Below, piece after piece: positions 33,001 to 40,730 of a stretch of 64,000 nucleotides of DNA. The stretch covers positions 883,501 to 947,500 of the forward strand of contig NZ_CP076444.2 in assembly GCF_020023735.2 (NCBI RefSeq), given 5' to 3'. Below the pieces are notes generated by a model, which was not told the DNA's origin, ran no database searches, and was given only the letters and a program-made list of their open reading frames with translations. The DNA comes from Mycoavidus sp. HKI (GTDB lineage: Bacteria > Pseudomonadota > Gammaproteobacteria > Burkholderiales > Burkholderiaceae). Within the stretch, counting starts at the first letter, position 1; every line of letters begins with the position of its first letter. A program made the position numbers and the translations under genes.

Positions 33001-35206
33001 ATTACATAAATATAATCCGCGTTATGAAATCGTGTGGTGGATGGTAGCAGGGCTGCTCGAAGGCGCTGAGCTAGAGTGCTTTTTTACCCTATTGAGAACA
33101 GCCCCGCGTGATTTGATCGGCATGCGTCATCAGCAGGTGATGGTGGGTTGCCTGAATGAGGCACGGGCGCGGCTCACTCAATGGAATAAAGAGATCGTCT
33201 CTAAATTAGAAAAAGAGTTAATGCAGTGGTTGCACTTCGAACTGAAGTTAAAGGATGGCCCTAGTACATTAGGTTGCCAGACGGCCTTTCCAGAACGTCT
33301 ACTGTTCAAATGTCTGGATGAATCGGTAGTTCCTAAAGATAAGATCTTCAATACCTTAGGAGAACGCGTAATTTTGTCCGACGTGGCTGTTAAAACCTTG
33401 ATCGATGCCCTAAAGGATCGAGAAAGAGATGTTAGGTCTTCGGCAGCTAGTGCATTAGAGAAGCAGAAAATGCTGTCCGACGCGGCTGTTGAAGCTTTGA
33501 TCGATGCTTTGAAGCATAAAATTTGGTATGTCAGGACTGCGGCAGCCAATGTGTTAGGCCACCAGGCAACGCTGTCCGGCGAGGTCGTTGAAGCCTTAAT
33601 CAGTGCTTTAAAAGATCAAGATAGAGATGTCAGGGCTACAGCAGCCAGCGCGTTAGAAAAGCAGAAAACGCTGTCCCAATTGGCTGTTGACGCCTTGAGC
33701 AGTGTCAGAATGACGGTAACCAATGCGCTAGAGGTGCAGGGAGGAATGCCCCAAACAACTGTTAAGGCTGAAGCCTTGAAGGACGAGAATTGGCTAACTG
33801 AAGATGCCAGGTCTGTGGCAGTCTATGCGTTAGGAAAGCAGGAAGCGCTGTCCGACGCGGACCTTGGGACCTTGAGCGGCAATTTAAAGCGTAAGGATTG
33901 GTATGCTAAGGTTAAGGCAGTCCGTGCGTTAGGAGGCCAGAGTCCGTTGTCCGAAGCCGCTGTGCAGGCCTTGATAGGTGCTTGTCAGGATAATAATCGG
34001 ATTGTCAGGTCTGCGGCAGCCAGGGCGTTAGGAGGCCAGAGTCCGTTGTCCGAAGCCGCTGTGCAGGCCTTGATAGGTGCTTGTCAGGATAATAATCGGA
34101 TTGTCAGGTCTGCGGCAGCCAGGGCGTTAGGACGCCAGAGTTCGTTGTCCGAAGCCGCTGTGCAGGCCTTGATAGGCGCTTTACAACATAAAAATAAGGA
34201 TGTCAGGTCTACGGCAACTAGGGTGTTAGGAGGCCAGAATCCGTTGTCCGAAGCCACTGTGCAGGCCTTGATAGGCGCTTTACAACATAAAAATAAGGAT
34301 GTCAGGTCTACGGCAGCTAGTGTGTTAGGAGGCCAGAGTCCGTTGTCCGAAGCCGCTGTGCAGGCCTTGATAGGTGCTTGTCAGGATAATGATCGGATTG
34401 TCAGGTCTGCGGCAGCCAGTGCGTTAGGAGGCCGGAGCACGTTGTCCGAAGCTGCCGTACGGGCCTTGATAGGCGCTTTACAGCATGAAAATGAGGATGT
34501 CAGATCTTTGGCAATTAGCGTGTTAGAGAAGCAGGAAACACTGTCCGATGCGGCCATTGAGGCCTTGAGTTGTACTTTAAAGGATCAAGCATGGTCTGTC
34601 AGGACTGCCGCAGTCCGTGTTTTAGAAAGCAAGGCAATGTTATCCGACAGGGCAGTTGAGGCTTTAATTGGCGCTTTAAAGGATCAAGCATGGTCTGTCA
34701 GGACTGCAGCAGCCAGTGCGTTAGAGAAGCATGAAACCCTATCTGACACTGCCGTTGAAGTCTTGAGCGGCGCTTTAAAGAACCAAGCGTGGGATGCCAA
34801 GATTGCGGCAGCCCGTGTATTAGGGAGGCAGAAAGCGCTGCCCGGCGCGGCCGTTGAGGCCTTAATCGGTGCTTTAAAGGATCAAGATCGGTATGTCAGA
34901 GCAACTGTAAACCGTGCGTTAAATGCGCATTTAAATCAGCTTTTCATCACATTTCCTAGCTTGGCATCTGAGCAGATAAAATCACTTTATACTCAATTTT
35001 TGTTCCCATTGAGCTGTAGAGAAACTATTTCATTGACTATACATCAGGGCAATCAACTGCGCTTATATACGGCGACTGAGCCGGGGAAATCCATTGAACT
35101 CATGAGCGAACAAATTGAAGTTATGGTTAAAGCTTTAAGAGCGGTCCGTGCGGAAGTGCAAATTCCGATATTACCGGAGGAAGAGCGATTGCTTATGGAG
35201 GAGTGA
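30068..35206 (+). CDS. NLR-like STAND ATPase: TIR/SEFIR-like region, NACHT, HEAT repeats
   Basis: A 1712-residue soluble protein. Residues about 25-110 form a helical, TPR-like start (YKEAADWYKREDQAVEAEKHY). Residues about 200-390 (SLFLVYAHDN, KVVVCCSAVLGSYL, EMAFLEIRAEERGEDKHGIIPVSL) look like a TIR or SEFIR fold; this is inference. A NACHT NTPase follows, with Walker A GRAGIGKTT near 612 and Walker B LFILDGLDE near 690, then STSRPTG-type sensor and a helical region (HYHFLHLTFQEFFAAKFL). From about 1105 to 1620 there are some fifteen 33-residue HEAT-like repeats. An AAGGA site precedes the double ATG. Bacterial NACHT proteins include anti-phage sensors, but a host-directed effector role is equally possible. 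It is flanked by recombinase wreckage and an IS-split intron. Confidence 0.85.
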   Translation: MMLPVSSMFSRSDPVARGQLAAQTPQQMFEQVQRYKEAADWYKREDQAVEAEKHYKVAQELVEEVMKTTSIDFQTSKVFESIYSEYSGLLKALGRTSEAAILDQKKRTLFERDKASGASSRKREVERGSSSEHLNKKNYAAILELRSAQRVPDTVLSSGLNSASISLQHPVASSAEGKSAQVDYLFEKALSTLGSLEVSNKPSLFLVYAHDNPDHGEAKASTSKDLIKQLSKIQVILYSDQAPMAQPYSSSREELQEDARLENILSNQLCLLPTQLKKGVKPVDKVVVCCSAVLGSYLKWSDYKEFHQKLQTAYLEDRKAYLEDDEQASAVAIRQVVRKFSQAPAYKAGFHHVLTEMAFLEIRAEERGEDKHGIIPVSLTPDSYAQCLGRFITSTTVRMEDMLRFDRNSKAEQDVHAHQKSQHIVLFKLIDRLLASSDEAKTFLSTFWKAYTEFVSEPLTPGGLEFTRLVDAIFDDIRTALHSQLARDLPQMRMLHTEIQKKLLTSNLSLIDLRKALYQHYQLSNLSIQRVSGDKASLDDCYINLAIVESQAQREKDKKELEKQAATFERLPSSERLEATNPNKLIELEKLFETQKLRNGSEGVPKRILIQGRAGIGKTTLCKKLVYEYHENGLWQDRFESVLWVPLRQLKTRAPKCLEDLLCNQYFVGYESSQAQALSKVLHAHQGKTLFILDGLDEVASELRGENQLGTFLRVLLAKEHVVITSRPTGVNVNELNKLDLELETVGFSQANVQAYIQKFAPEFQQTAIKRFIKEMPLIQGLVNIPIQLDALCYSWDKLPKGQEVTMAMLYQAIIDKLWRKDSIRLEKKEEGQLLEPHEIEDLSEFELEEVMAAEINYLSYLAFKGLEAEKIEFSRQELSQRKNELNKISFTRKKLPLNFTTNLKKTSYLHTADASRPESERHYHFLHLTFQEFFAAKFLVQRLQAEAKLEGTPILEKVNATGLGAVPNQEGFEAFIALHKYNPRYEIVWWMVAGLLEGAELECFFTLLRTAPRDLIGMRHQQVMVGCLNEARARLTQWNKEIVSKLEKELMQWLHFELKLKDGPSTLGCQTAFPERLLFKCLDESVVPKDKIFNTLGERVILSDVAVKTLIDALKDRERDVRSSAASALEKQKMLSDAAVEALIDALKHKIWYVRTAAANVLGHQATLSGEVVEALISALKDQDRDVRATAASALEKQKTLSQLAVDALSSVRMTVTNALEVQGGMPQTTVKAEALKDENWLTEDARSVAVYALGKQEALSDADLGTLSGNLKRKDWYAKVKAVRALGGQSPLSEAAVQALIGACQDNNRIVRSAAARALGGQSPLSEAAVQALIGACQDNNRIVRSAAARALGRQSSLSEAAVQALIGALQHKNKDVRSTATRVLGGQNPLSEATVQALIGALQHKNKDVRSTAASVLGGQSPLSEAAVQALIGACQDNDRIVRSAAASALGGRSTLSEAAVRALIGALQHENEDVRSLAISVLEKQETLSDAAIEALSCTLKDQAWSVRTAAVRVLESKAMLSDRAVEALIGALKDQAWSVRTAAASALEKHETLSDTAVEVLSGALKNQAWDAKIAAARVLGRQKALPGAAVEALIGALKDQDRYVRATVNRALNAHLNQLFITFPSLASEQIKSLYTQFLFPLSCRETISLTIHQGNQLRLYTATEPGKSIELMSEQIEVMVKALRAVRAEVQIPILPEEERLLMEE
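33932..34430 (+). repeat. 99-bp tandem DNA repeat encoding HEAT units
   Basis: Five 33-codon units (GGQSPLSEAAVQALIGACQD...) are nearly identical at DNA level; for example 33932 onward and 34031 onward match for about 99 bases. Flanking repeats of the same protein are much more diverged. This indicates recent expansion or gene conversion. It is part of the coding sequence. Confidence 0.9.
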
Positions 35207-35214
35207 AATACACA

Positions 35215-35293
35215 TTTAAGGCCTAATTGGTGAGTAGTCCGAGGGAATCTCACCCCCAAGACCGGGTGACCGGAGGCAGTCACCCGCCCCCGG
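35215..35293 (-). other. Group II intron 3-prime tail, part separated by IS256
   Basis: Read on the minus strand and joined to 36690-36628, this forms a GC-rich structured segment (GGCGGGTGACTGCCTCCGGTC...) ending near CTACTCACC, as at the 3-prime end of group II introns downstream of the maturase. The continuity across the IS is supported by the 9-bp duplication. The exact intron end is not certain. Confidence 0.6.
35285..35293. repeat. Left 9-bp duplication of the IS256 element (CGCCCCCGG)
   Basis: CGCCCCCGG recurs in direct orientation at 36628-36636, on the other side of the element. Confidence 0.8.
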
Positions 35294-36627
35294 GGTAGTG
35301 TCAGGAATTTTGTGTGAAAGAAGTCATATGATATGAAGTTAATAAAAAGGGAAGCATATGACGAAGATAGACAAAGGGATATTAGATAAATTTCTAGAGG
35401 GAGTAGATCTGTCCAATCCTCAATCGATATTTACAGAAGGTGGGTTGTTTGGTCAGCTTAAAAAGTCACTGGCAGAAAGAATATTGCAGGCTGAGTTAGA
35501 ACATCATCTTGAGCAAGAGCGCAGCACAGGAGAGATAAAGAATAATCATAAAAATGGCAGTAGCAAGAAATCAGTCTTAGCATCAGAAGACAAGCTGGAG
35601 CTAGACATACCGCGAGATCGAGAGGGGAGTTTCACTCCACAATTGATAGCTAAGCATCAGAGGAGGCTGCCGGGCTTTGACGATAAAGTGGTCTCGCTTT
35701 ACGCGCGAGGTTTACCGGTGCGGGAAATTCAAGCCCATTTAACAGAGCTGTATGGCTTGGAGGTATCGCCCGATCTGATCTCAAAGATCACCTCCGAAGT
35801 AATGGATGAGGTCAAGGAATGGCAGAGCCGGCCGCTAGAGCCGATGTATCCGCTGGTGTTTTTTGATGCGTTACGGGTCAAAATCCGTGATGAGGGCAGC
35901 GTTAAAAACAAAGCGGTCTATCTTGCCTTAGGTGTGCGGCCAGACGGTACCAAGGAAATTCTAGGCATTTGGATTGAACAAACTGAAGGGGCAAAATTCT
36001 GGTTGAGGGTGATGACGGAGCTTAAAAATCGAGGGCTGGCTGACGTATTAATCGCCGTAGTGGATGGACTAAAAGGTTTCCCAGAAGCCATTACAGCGGT
36101 CTTTCCACAAGCGCAAATCCAGACCTGTATTGTGCATTTAATTCGTAATAGTCTGGATTTTGTGAGCTGGAAAAACCGTAAAGCCGTCGCGGCAGAATTA
36201 AAAACAATTTATCGCGCCACAACCGAGGCCGCTCTGGCGCTTGAGGCCTTTGCTGAGGGTCCGTGGGGGCTGAAATATCCGCCGATTGCCTCAATTTGGC
36301 AGCGCCATTGGCAAGAAGTGATTCCCTTCTTTGCTTACCCGCAAGAGGTCCGTAAAATTATTTATACGACCAATGCCATCGAAAGCCTACATATGCAGGT
36401 GCGTAAGGTCATTAAAAATCGAGGTCATTTCCCGAATGACCAAGCTGCTATTAAGCTTATTTATTTGGCTTTGCGAAATATCACTAAAGATTGGAAAATG
36501 CCACCGATCACATGGCGGACTGCAAAAGTTCAATTTGCCATTTTATTTGGCGATCGTTTTACAGCCTCATTATAAGAAGCTGTAAAATTTAACCGTGACT
36601 TCGGACACACAAAAAATCTGACAGGCT
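35294..36627 (+). mobile_element. IS256-family insertion sequence
   Basis: About 1334 bp with imperfect inverted ends (TGTCAGGAATTTTGTGTG at 35299; on the right the complement of CACACAAAAAATCTGACA ending at 36623), one intact transposase gene and a 9-bp target duplication. It inserted into the 3-prime part of a group II intron fragment. Confidence 0.88.
35358..36575 (+). CDS. IS256-family transposase
   Basis: A 405-residue Mutator-type DDE transposase. The DDE region shows FFDALRVKIRDEG, AVVDGLKGFPEAITAVFPQAQIQTCIVHLIRNS and the C-terminal YTTNAIESLHMQVRKVIKNRGHFPND, all hallmarks of the family. It is full length with no visible lesion, so the element may be active. Confidence 0.95.
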   Translation: MTKIDKGILDKFLEGVDLSNPQSIFTEGGLFGQLKKSLAERILQAELEHHLEQERSTGEIKNNHKNGSSKKSVLASEDKLELDIPRDREGSFTPQLIAKHQRRLPGFDDKVVSLYARGLPVREIQAHLTELYGLEVSPDLISKITSEVMDEVKEWQSRPLEPMYPLVFFDALRVKIRDEGSVKNKAVYLALGVRPDGTKEILGIWIEQTEGAKFWLRVMTELKNRGLADVLIAVVDGLKGFPEAITAVFPQAQIQTCIVHLIRNSLDFVSWKNRKAVAAELKTIYRATTEAALALEAFAEGPWGLKYPPIASIWQRHWQEVIPFFAYPQEVRKIIYTTNAIESLHMQVRKVIKNRGHFPNDQAAIKLIYLALRNITKDWKMPPITWRTAKVQFAILFGDRFTASL

Positions 36628-36636
36628 CGCCCCCGG
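36628..36636. repeat. Right 9-bp duplication of the IS256 element (CGCCCCCGG)
   Basis: A direct repeat of 35285-35293. Confidence 0.8.
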
Positions 36637-36946
36637 TTCCCACAGATCGTAGCGTGCGGATTTCCCGCACTACGCTCTTCAGCAGTTGATTCACAGCACC
36701 GCGATAGCTTGCAACGCCTGATAGGGAAGATGCAGCTTTGATCGCATTAATGGAAATCGCTTCTTGATCTTCTGAAATGCCTCCCAGGTAACGCCGCCTG
36801 AGCGACTCCGGCTGCTCAACATCTTGCGCCAGTAACGCTCCACCGCTCTATCTACATTCTGCAATGCCCGGAAGTTCCCGGCAATGCCATAGTAGGTATA
36901 GTGGCCACGTAATACCCGATTGAGCTTCCCGAATCGATAAATGCCT
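36637..36946 (-). pseudogene. Group II intron maturase C-terminal fragment
   Basis: On the minus strand from about 36946 to the stop at 36691, the frame reads FGKLNRVLRGHYTYYGIAGNF, RALQNVDRAVERYWRKML, VTWEAFQKIKKRFPL and LPYQALQAIAVL. This is the conserved C-terminal end of group II intron reverse transcriptase/maturases. The RT domain and the 5-prime intron are missing. Structured intron RNA sequence follows to 36637 and continues beyond the IS at 35293. Confidence 0.8.
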
Positions 36947-37002
36947 CACTTGACGCATCAGGCGTCAAACAGCGCCCAAAATTTGCCAGTCTTCGACCCT
37001 AC

Positions 37003-38038
37003 TAACAGTAACGTCAGCTCGGGTTAAGCCAGCGCATTCTGGCAAGACTGCAAAGGGAGCTTAGGCTTGTTGGGCATAAGGCAATAAGCGATGATTCCGC
37101 TGAGTAGATTAACAGCAAAGTTAATAGGAGAGCGATGGCGAGTATGCTCGACCTGGCATAGGTTTTTCAATTCATCGAAGACGGTTTCGACAAGCGATCG
37201 TAGGCGCAATAAAGCCTGATCAAAAGGGGTGTGAACAATAGGCTTCATATTACGTCGGACCTTGGTAACAAGCTCAACGCCAAGATCCTTCAAGGATTGG
37301 GCCAGTTTCCTTGAGATATAGCCTTTGTCGGCATAAAGCTTGCCAAACAACGAGTGCACGAGATCAGGCACGGGCTTACGGTCATCGATATTACCCGGCG
37401 TGAACCTCAGCCCAAGCAGTTCACCTTGGTGATTAATCACTGCATGCAGCTTGAAGCCAAAGAACCACCCTGTGGAACTTTTACCTCGAGCGGCTAAGCC
37501 ATCAAATACACGGTGACGGCTAATACGTAGATTGTCACAGACTGCAATAAGGTGTGGAATCCACAATAGAGATCCCTGTGCATTGGCCTTTGAGGGTTTC
37601 AAACAGAGCAGCTAGTGCAAGATTGCAGCGCGGTAATAGTTCAATGCAACGATTGTACGAGGGTAACCTCGGGAACTCTGAGCGCAGATGCTGGCATACA
37701 TGATTCAAATAAAATGACTTGAATTGCCGATAGCGAATCTGATGAAAAAGCACGACTAGTGTCATCAATTCTGCTAAGGATAGGCTTGTAGCACGCAAGC
37801 GTTTGCGTTTTCCGCTAGATAACAACTTTTTGTTGAGTTCTGGCTCAAATTCTTTGCAAAAATCGTCCATCAGACAATAAAGTTCGGTAATATGATCCAT
37901 GGGTGCTTTGGCCTTTCTTAGAGGGTTCGGTTTGCAAGACTTATATTCTCTTCGAAATACTTAGCGCCCGCCTCATTTTCCCTCATATCTTTTGCTCTTA
38001 TCTCTGCACTTCCTTATCCCGAACTCAGGTTAACAGTA
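37003..38038 (-). mobile_element. IS982-family insertion sequence with 8-bp target duplication
   Basis: TAACAGTA at 37003-37010 and 38031-38038 flanks an element of about 1020 bp. The inverted ends begin AC and match at about 15 of 19 positions (ACGTCAGCTCGGGTTAAG on the left, the complement of CTTATCCCGAACTCAGGT on the right). The single transposase gene inside carries a frameshift. Confidence 0.78.
37024..37900 (-). pseudogene. IS982-family transposase, one-base frameshift
   Basis: The N-terminal frame (37900-37535; MDHITELYCLMDDFCKEF ... TGISIVDSTP) and the C-terminal frame (to 37024; IAVCDNLRISRHRVFDGLAARGKSSTGWFFGFKLH ... LVETVFDELKN) join exactly if one T is removed from CCTTATT near 37560. 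The two parts together give a full-length IS982 transposase of about 290 residues with DDE context (IVDSTP, YADKGYIS, ETVFDELK). Inactive unless frameshifting occurs. Confidence 0.88.
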
Positions 38039-38288
38039 ATCAACTCCGCTATCAGCCAAAGTAATACAAGAAGACAAAGAAAAATCGCAGGGGAAGAAGG
38101 TTGAGGCAAGAGCAGGAAAAGTAAGCCCGCGCTGGACTGACACACATATAGAATGTGTTCAACGCGGGCAGATGTCGATGAGGAGTTATATCAAGATAAC
38201 TTAGGTTTTACACGCATTGGCAATCTGATTTTTAGCGTCTCGCCTGTTGAGGCAAGACCTTACTGTCTGATCAAGTCGGAACTCATGA
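38039..38288. other. Intergenic stretch with a dispersed 33-base repeat
   Basis: No gene seen. The segment 38251-38283 (CAAGACCTTACTGTCTGATC...) is similar to 44618-44650 (CAAGGCCTTACTGTACGATT...), just outside the IS4-type element. Origin unknown; possibly leftover mobile DNA. Confidence 0.4.
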
Positions 38289-38753
38289 TCATACTCCTAA
38301 CCATGGCAAACCTTGCCAACGCCAACCATTGATGGTGTTACGGTGTCCGCCGCGGTCTTTATCCCCTTCAAAACCTTCAAGAACATCAAATGCACGCGTA
38401 AACCCGGCCCGAGCAGCAGCCGCTGCCGCAAGTTTTGAACGACCCGCACTACGGCAGAGCAACAGGAGTGGCGTTTCCAGCGTCACCATTTCTCGTAATT
38501 GATTGATAAACGCCAGATTGGGTGCACCGCTTGGATAGCTCATCCATTCAAGATGAAGATATTGGCTAGAGTTGATGGCTGGCCGGCCCACCCAGTCAAG
38601 CTCCGCGCGTGTGCGTACATCAACAAGACGAGCGGAACGATCGCTTTGCAGCACCTCAAATGCCTCGTTAGGTGTGAGTGCGCCGGCGTAAGGCAATTCG
38701 CGATCTAGGCAGCGCTGTTGGGCCATTGTGTAAAGCTGTTCAAGACTACTCAT
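38289..38753 (-). CDS. Rhodanese-like sulfurtransferase domain protein
   Basis: A single rhodanese domain of 154 residues: LVDVRTRAELDWVGRPAI, then the active-site loop CRSAGRSKLAAAAAARAG with the catalytic Cys, and VLEGFEGDKDRGGHRNTINGWRWQGLPW at the end. It may transfer sulfur or act in a redox role; the substrate is unknown. Its position divergent to glnA matches Burkholderia gene order. Confidence 0.85.
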   Translation of the reverse strand: MSSLEQLYTMAQQRCLDRELPYAGALTPNEAFEVLQSDRSARLVDVRTRAELDWVGRPAINSSQYLHLEWMSYPSGAPNLAFINQLREMVTLETPLLLLCRSAGRSKLAAAAAARAGFTRAFDVLEGFEGDKDRGGHRNTINGWRWQGLPWLGV

Positions 38754-38832
38754 TTAAATTTAGTAAGCAAAGATTAAATCACTATTCTAAGGCAAATCTC
38801 AAAGAAGGCGGTATTTCCCGAATCGGATATTA

Positions 38833-38860
38833 TTGCTTTTTCTACACCACAGTTTATAAT
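38833..38860 (+). promoter_or_regulatory. Candidate sigma-70 promoter upstream of glnA
   Basis: TTGCTT, a 16-base spacer and a perfect TATAAT. It would give a leader of about 365 bases before glnA. The 480-base gap between the rhodanese gene and glnA holds no gene I can support; no convincing sigma-54 (GG-N10-GC) site was seen. Confidence 0.4.
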
Positions 38861-39233
38861 CATACTCTTCATCGATTTCAAGCATATTTGGGTCTAAATG
38901 GAGTCCTCTTGGATCAAGGCTCATTCAAATTTCGGCGTTAGCTTAACGCGAAATAGCGGGCATCTTATCGCGGCACTCTATAACATAGGGCGAATCTGTC
39001 CATCCTGCATTCATAGAGCCAAAAGAAAATTTCAGCGCCAAGGCGAGCTTGCTGGCGTTGGATATGGCTACAGGATTTTATTAGCAACAAAACTTCTTTG
39101 AAGTGAGTTAGGCCACACTGGTTTGGCTGGTTGTAGGGGTTTCCGGACTCTCTTACGTTAAATAACAGTATGTGTAGCGTAAGGGGGCGGAAGATATCAA
39201 TTCTAAATTTGGGCCATTTAGCAGGAGTAATGT

Positions 39234-40649
39234 ATGAGTAAAACCGTAGCCGATGTGATGCAACTTGTCAGCGAAGAAAACGTTAAGTTTATCGATTTTC
39301 GTTTTACCGATACGCGTGGCAAGGAACAGCATCTATCAGTACCGACATCGGCGTTTGAGGCGGATAGATTTGAAAGTGGTCAAGCGTTTGACGGCTCTTC
39401 AATTGCTGGTTGGAAGGGTATCGAAGCATCTGATATGTTGTTGATGCCAGATCCAAACACTGCCTATATTGATCCTTTTTATGAAGAGCCCACTTTAGTG
39501 TTGGTTTGCGATGTGGTTGAGCCTTCTGACGGTAAAGGCTATGAGCGTGACCCACGCTCGCTAGCCAAACGTGCGCAGGCCTATCTTAAGAGTACCGGCT
39601 TAGGCGACACGGCGTATTTTGGACCAGAACCCGAGTTCTTTATTTTTGATTCGGTGCAATGGGGCGTTGATATGTCGGGCTCCTTTGTTAAAGTCAATTC
39701 GGAAGAAGCGCCGTGGTCTTCAGGTAAGGAATATGAGCATGGCAACACTGGCCACCGCCCAAATGTGAAAGGCGGATATTTTCCAGTGGCGCCGGTCGAT
39801 ACGTTTCAAGATATGCGTTCTGAAATGTGTCTATTACTTGAACAGCTTGGGGTGCCAGTTGAAGTGCATCACCACGAAGTAGCGGGTGAAGGCCAGAATG
39901 AAATCGGCACCAAGTTTTCTACTTTGGTGCAACGGGCGGATTGGACTCAGATCCTAAAATATGTGGTGCACAACGTTGCCCATACGTATGGCAAAACGGC
40001 CACCTTTATGCCTAAACCGATTGTCGGCGATAATGGTTCAGGCATGCATGTTCACCAATCGATCTGGAAAGACGGCCAAAACCTCTTTGCCGGCCATGGT
40101 TATGCCGGGCTATCAGAGTTTGCGCTGTATTACATTGGCGGGATTATCAAACATGCGCGTGCGTTGAATGCGATTACCAATCCTACAACCAACTCGTACA
40201 AGCGTTTAGTCCCTGGTTTTGAGGCGCCGGTAAAATTGGCGTACTCCGCACGTAACCGGTCTGCTTCGATTCGTATTCCGCATGTTTCAAGTCCGAAGGG
40301 CCGTCGTATTGAGACGCGCTTCCCAGATCCAATGGCAAATCCGTATTTGGCTTTCTCGGCGCTGCTAATGGCAGGTTTGGACGGCGTGCAAAACAAGCTT
40401 CATCCAGGTGAAGCCGCAGACAAAAATCTCTATGATTTGCCGCCTGAAGAAGACAAAAAAATCCCAACCGTTTGTGCAAGTTTGGATGAAGCGCTGTATC
40501 ACCTTGATCAAGATCGTGAGTTCTTAACTCGCGGCGGCGTCTTTACCGATAGCATGCTGGATGCCTATATCGAATTAAAAATGGCGGAGCTGACTCGTTT
40601 CAGAATGACTACGCATCCGATTGAGTTCGATATGTATTACTCACTCTAG
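39234..40649 (+). CDS. glnA: Glutamine synthetase type I
   Basis: Makes glutamine from glutamate and ammonia; the central nitrogen assimilation enzyme. 471 residues with the N-terminal FDGSSIAGW loop, the ATP site [25 protein letters not shown], and the adenylylation tyrosine in NLYDLPPEE near residue 400, so control by GlnE adenylylation is likely. AGGAG precedes the ATG. In Burkholderia ntrBC usually follow; here a hipBA-type pair takes that place. Confidence 0.97.
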   Translation: MSKTVADVMQLVSEENVKFIDFRFTDTRGKEQHLSVPTSAFEADRFESGQAFDGSSIAGWKGIEASDMLLMPDPNTAYIDPFYEEPTLVLVCDVVEPSDGKGYERDPRSLAKRAQAYLKSTGLGDTAYFGPEPEFFIFDSVQWGVDMSGSFVKVNSEEAPWSSGKEYEHGNTGHRPNVKGGYFPVAPVDTFQDMRSEMCLLLEQLGVPVEVHHHEVAGEGQNEIGTKFSTLVQRADWTQILKYVVHNVAHTYGKTATFMPKPIVGDNGSGMHVHQSIWKDGQNLFAGHGYAGLSEFALYYIGGIIKHARALNAITNPTTNSYKRLVPGFEAPVKLAYSARNRSASIRIPHVSSPKGRRIETRFPDPMANPYLAFSALLMAGLDGVQNKLHPGEAADKNLYDLPPEEDKKIPTVCASLDEALYHLDQDREFLTRGGVFTDSMLDAYIELKMAELTRFRMTTHPIEFDMYYSL

Positions 40650-40695
40650 ACTAGTCTAAGAAAGCGAGTAAGCATTGAGTCGTAAAGTGTCTCAA

Positions 40696-40730
40696 TAGCG
40701 TATAGCTGTGCTTGGCACAGCTATACGCTA
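40696..40730. terminator. 16-bp perfect hairpin between glnA and hipA
   Basis: TAGCGTATAGCTGTGC pairs perfectly with the following GCACAGCTATACGCTA around a 3-base loop. It sits at the convergent junction and overlaps the hipA stop codon. T-runs on both sides are weak, but it may serve as a shared terminator. Confidence 0.55.

Noticed and set aside
33932..34430. Regular ~99-bp direct repeats, at first glance array-like
   Set aside because: They are in-frame coding HEAT repeats without spacers; no CRISPR repeat/spacer structure or cas genes were seen in the window.
38678..39101. Two overlapping open frames between the rhodanese gene and glnA
   Set aside because: They overlap the rhodanese start antisense or are low-complexity readings of promoter DNA; no ribosome site or domain.
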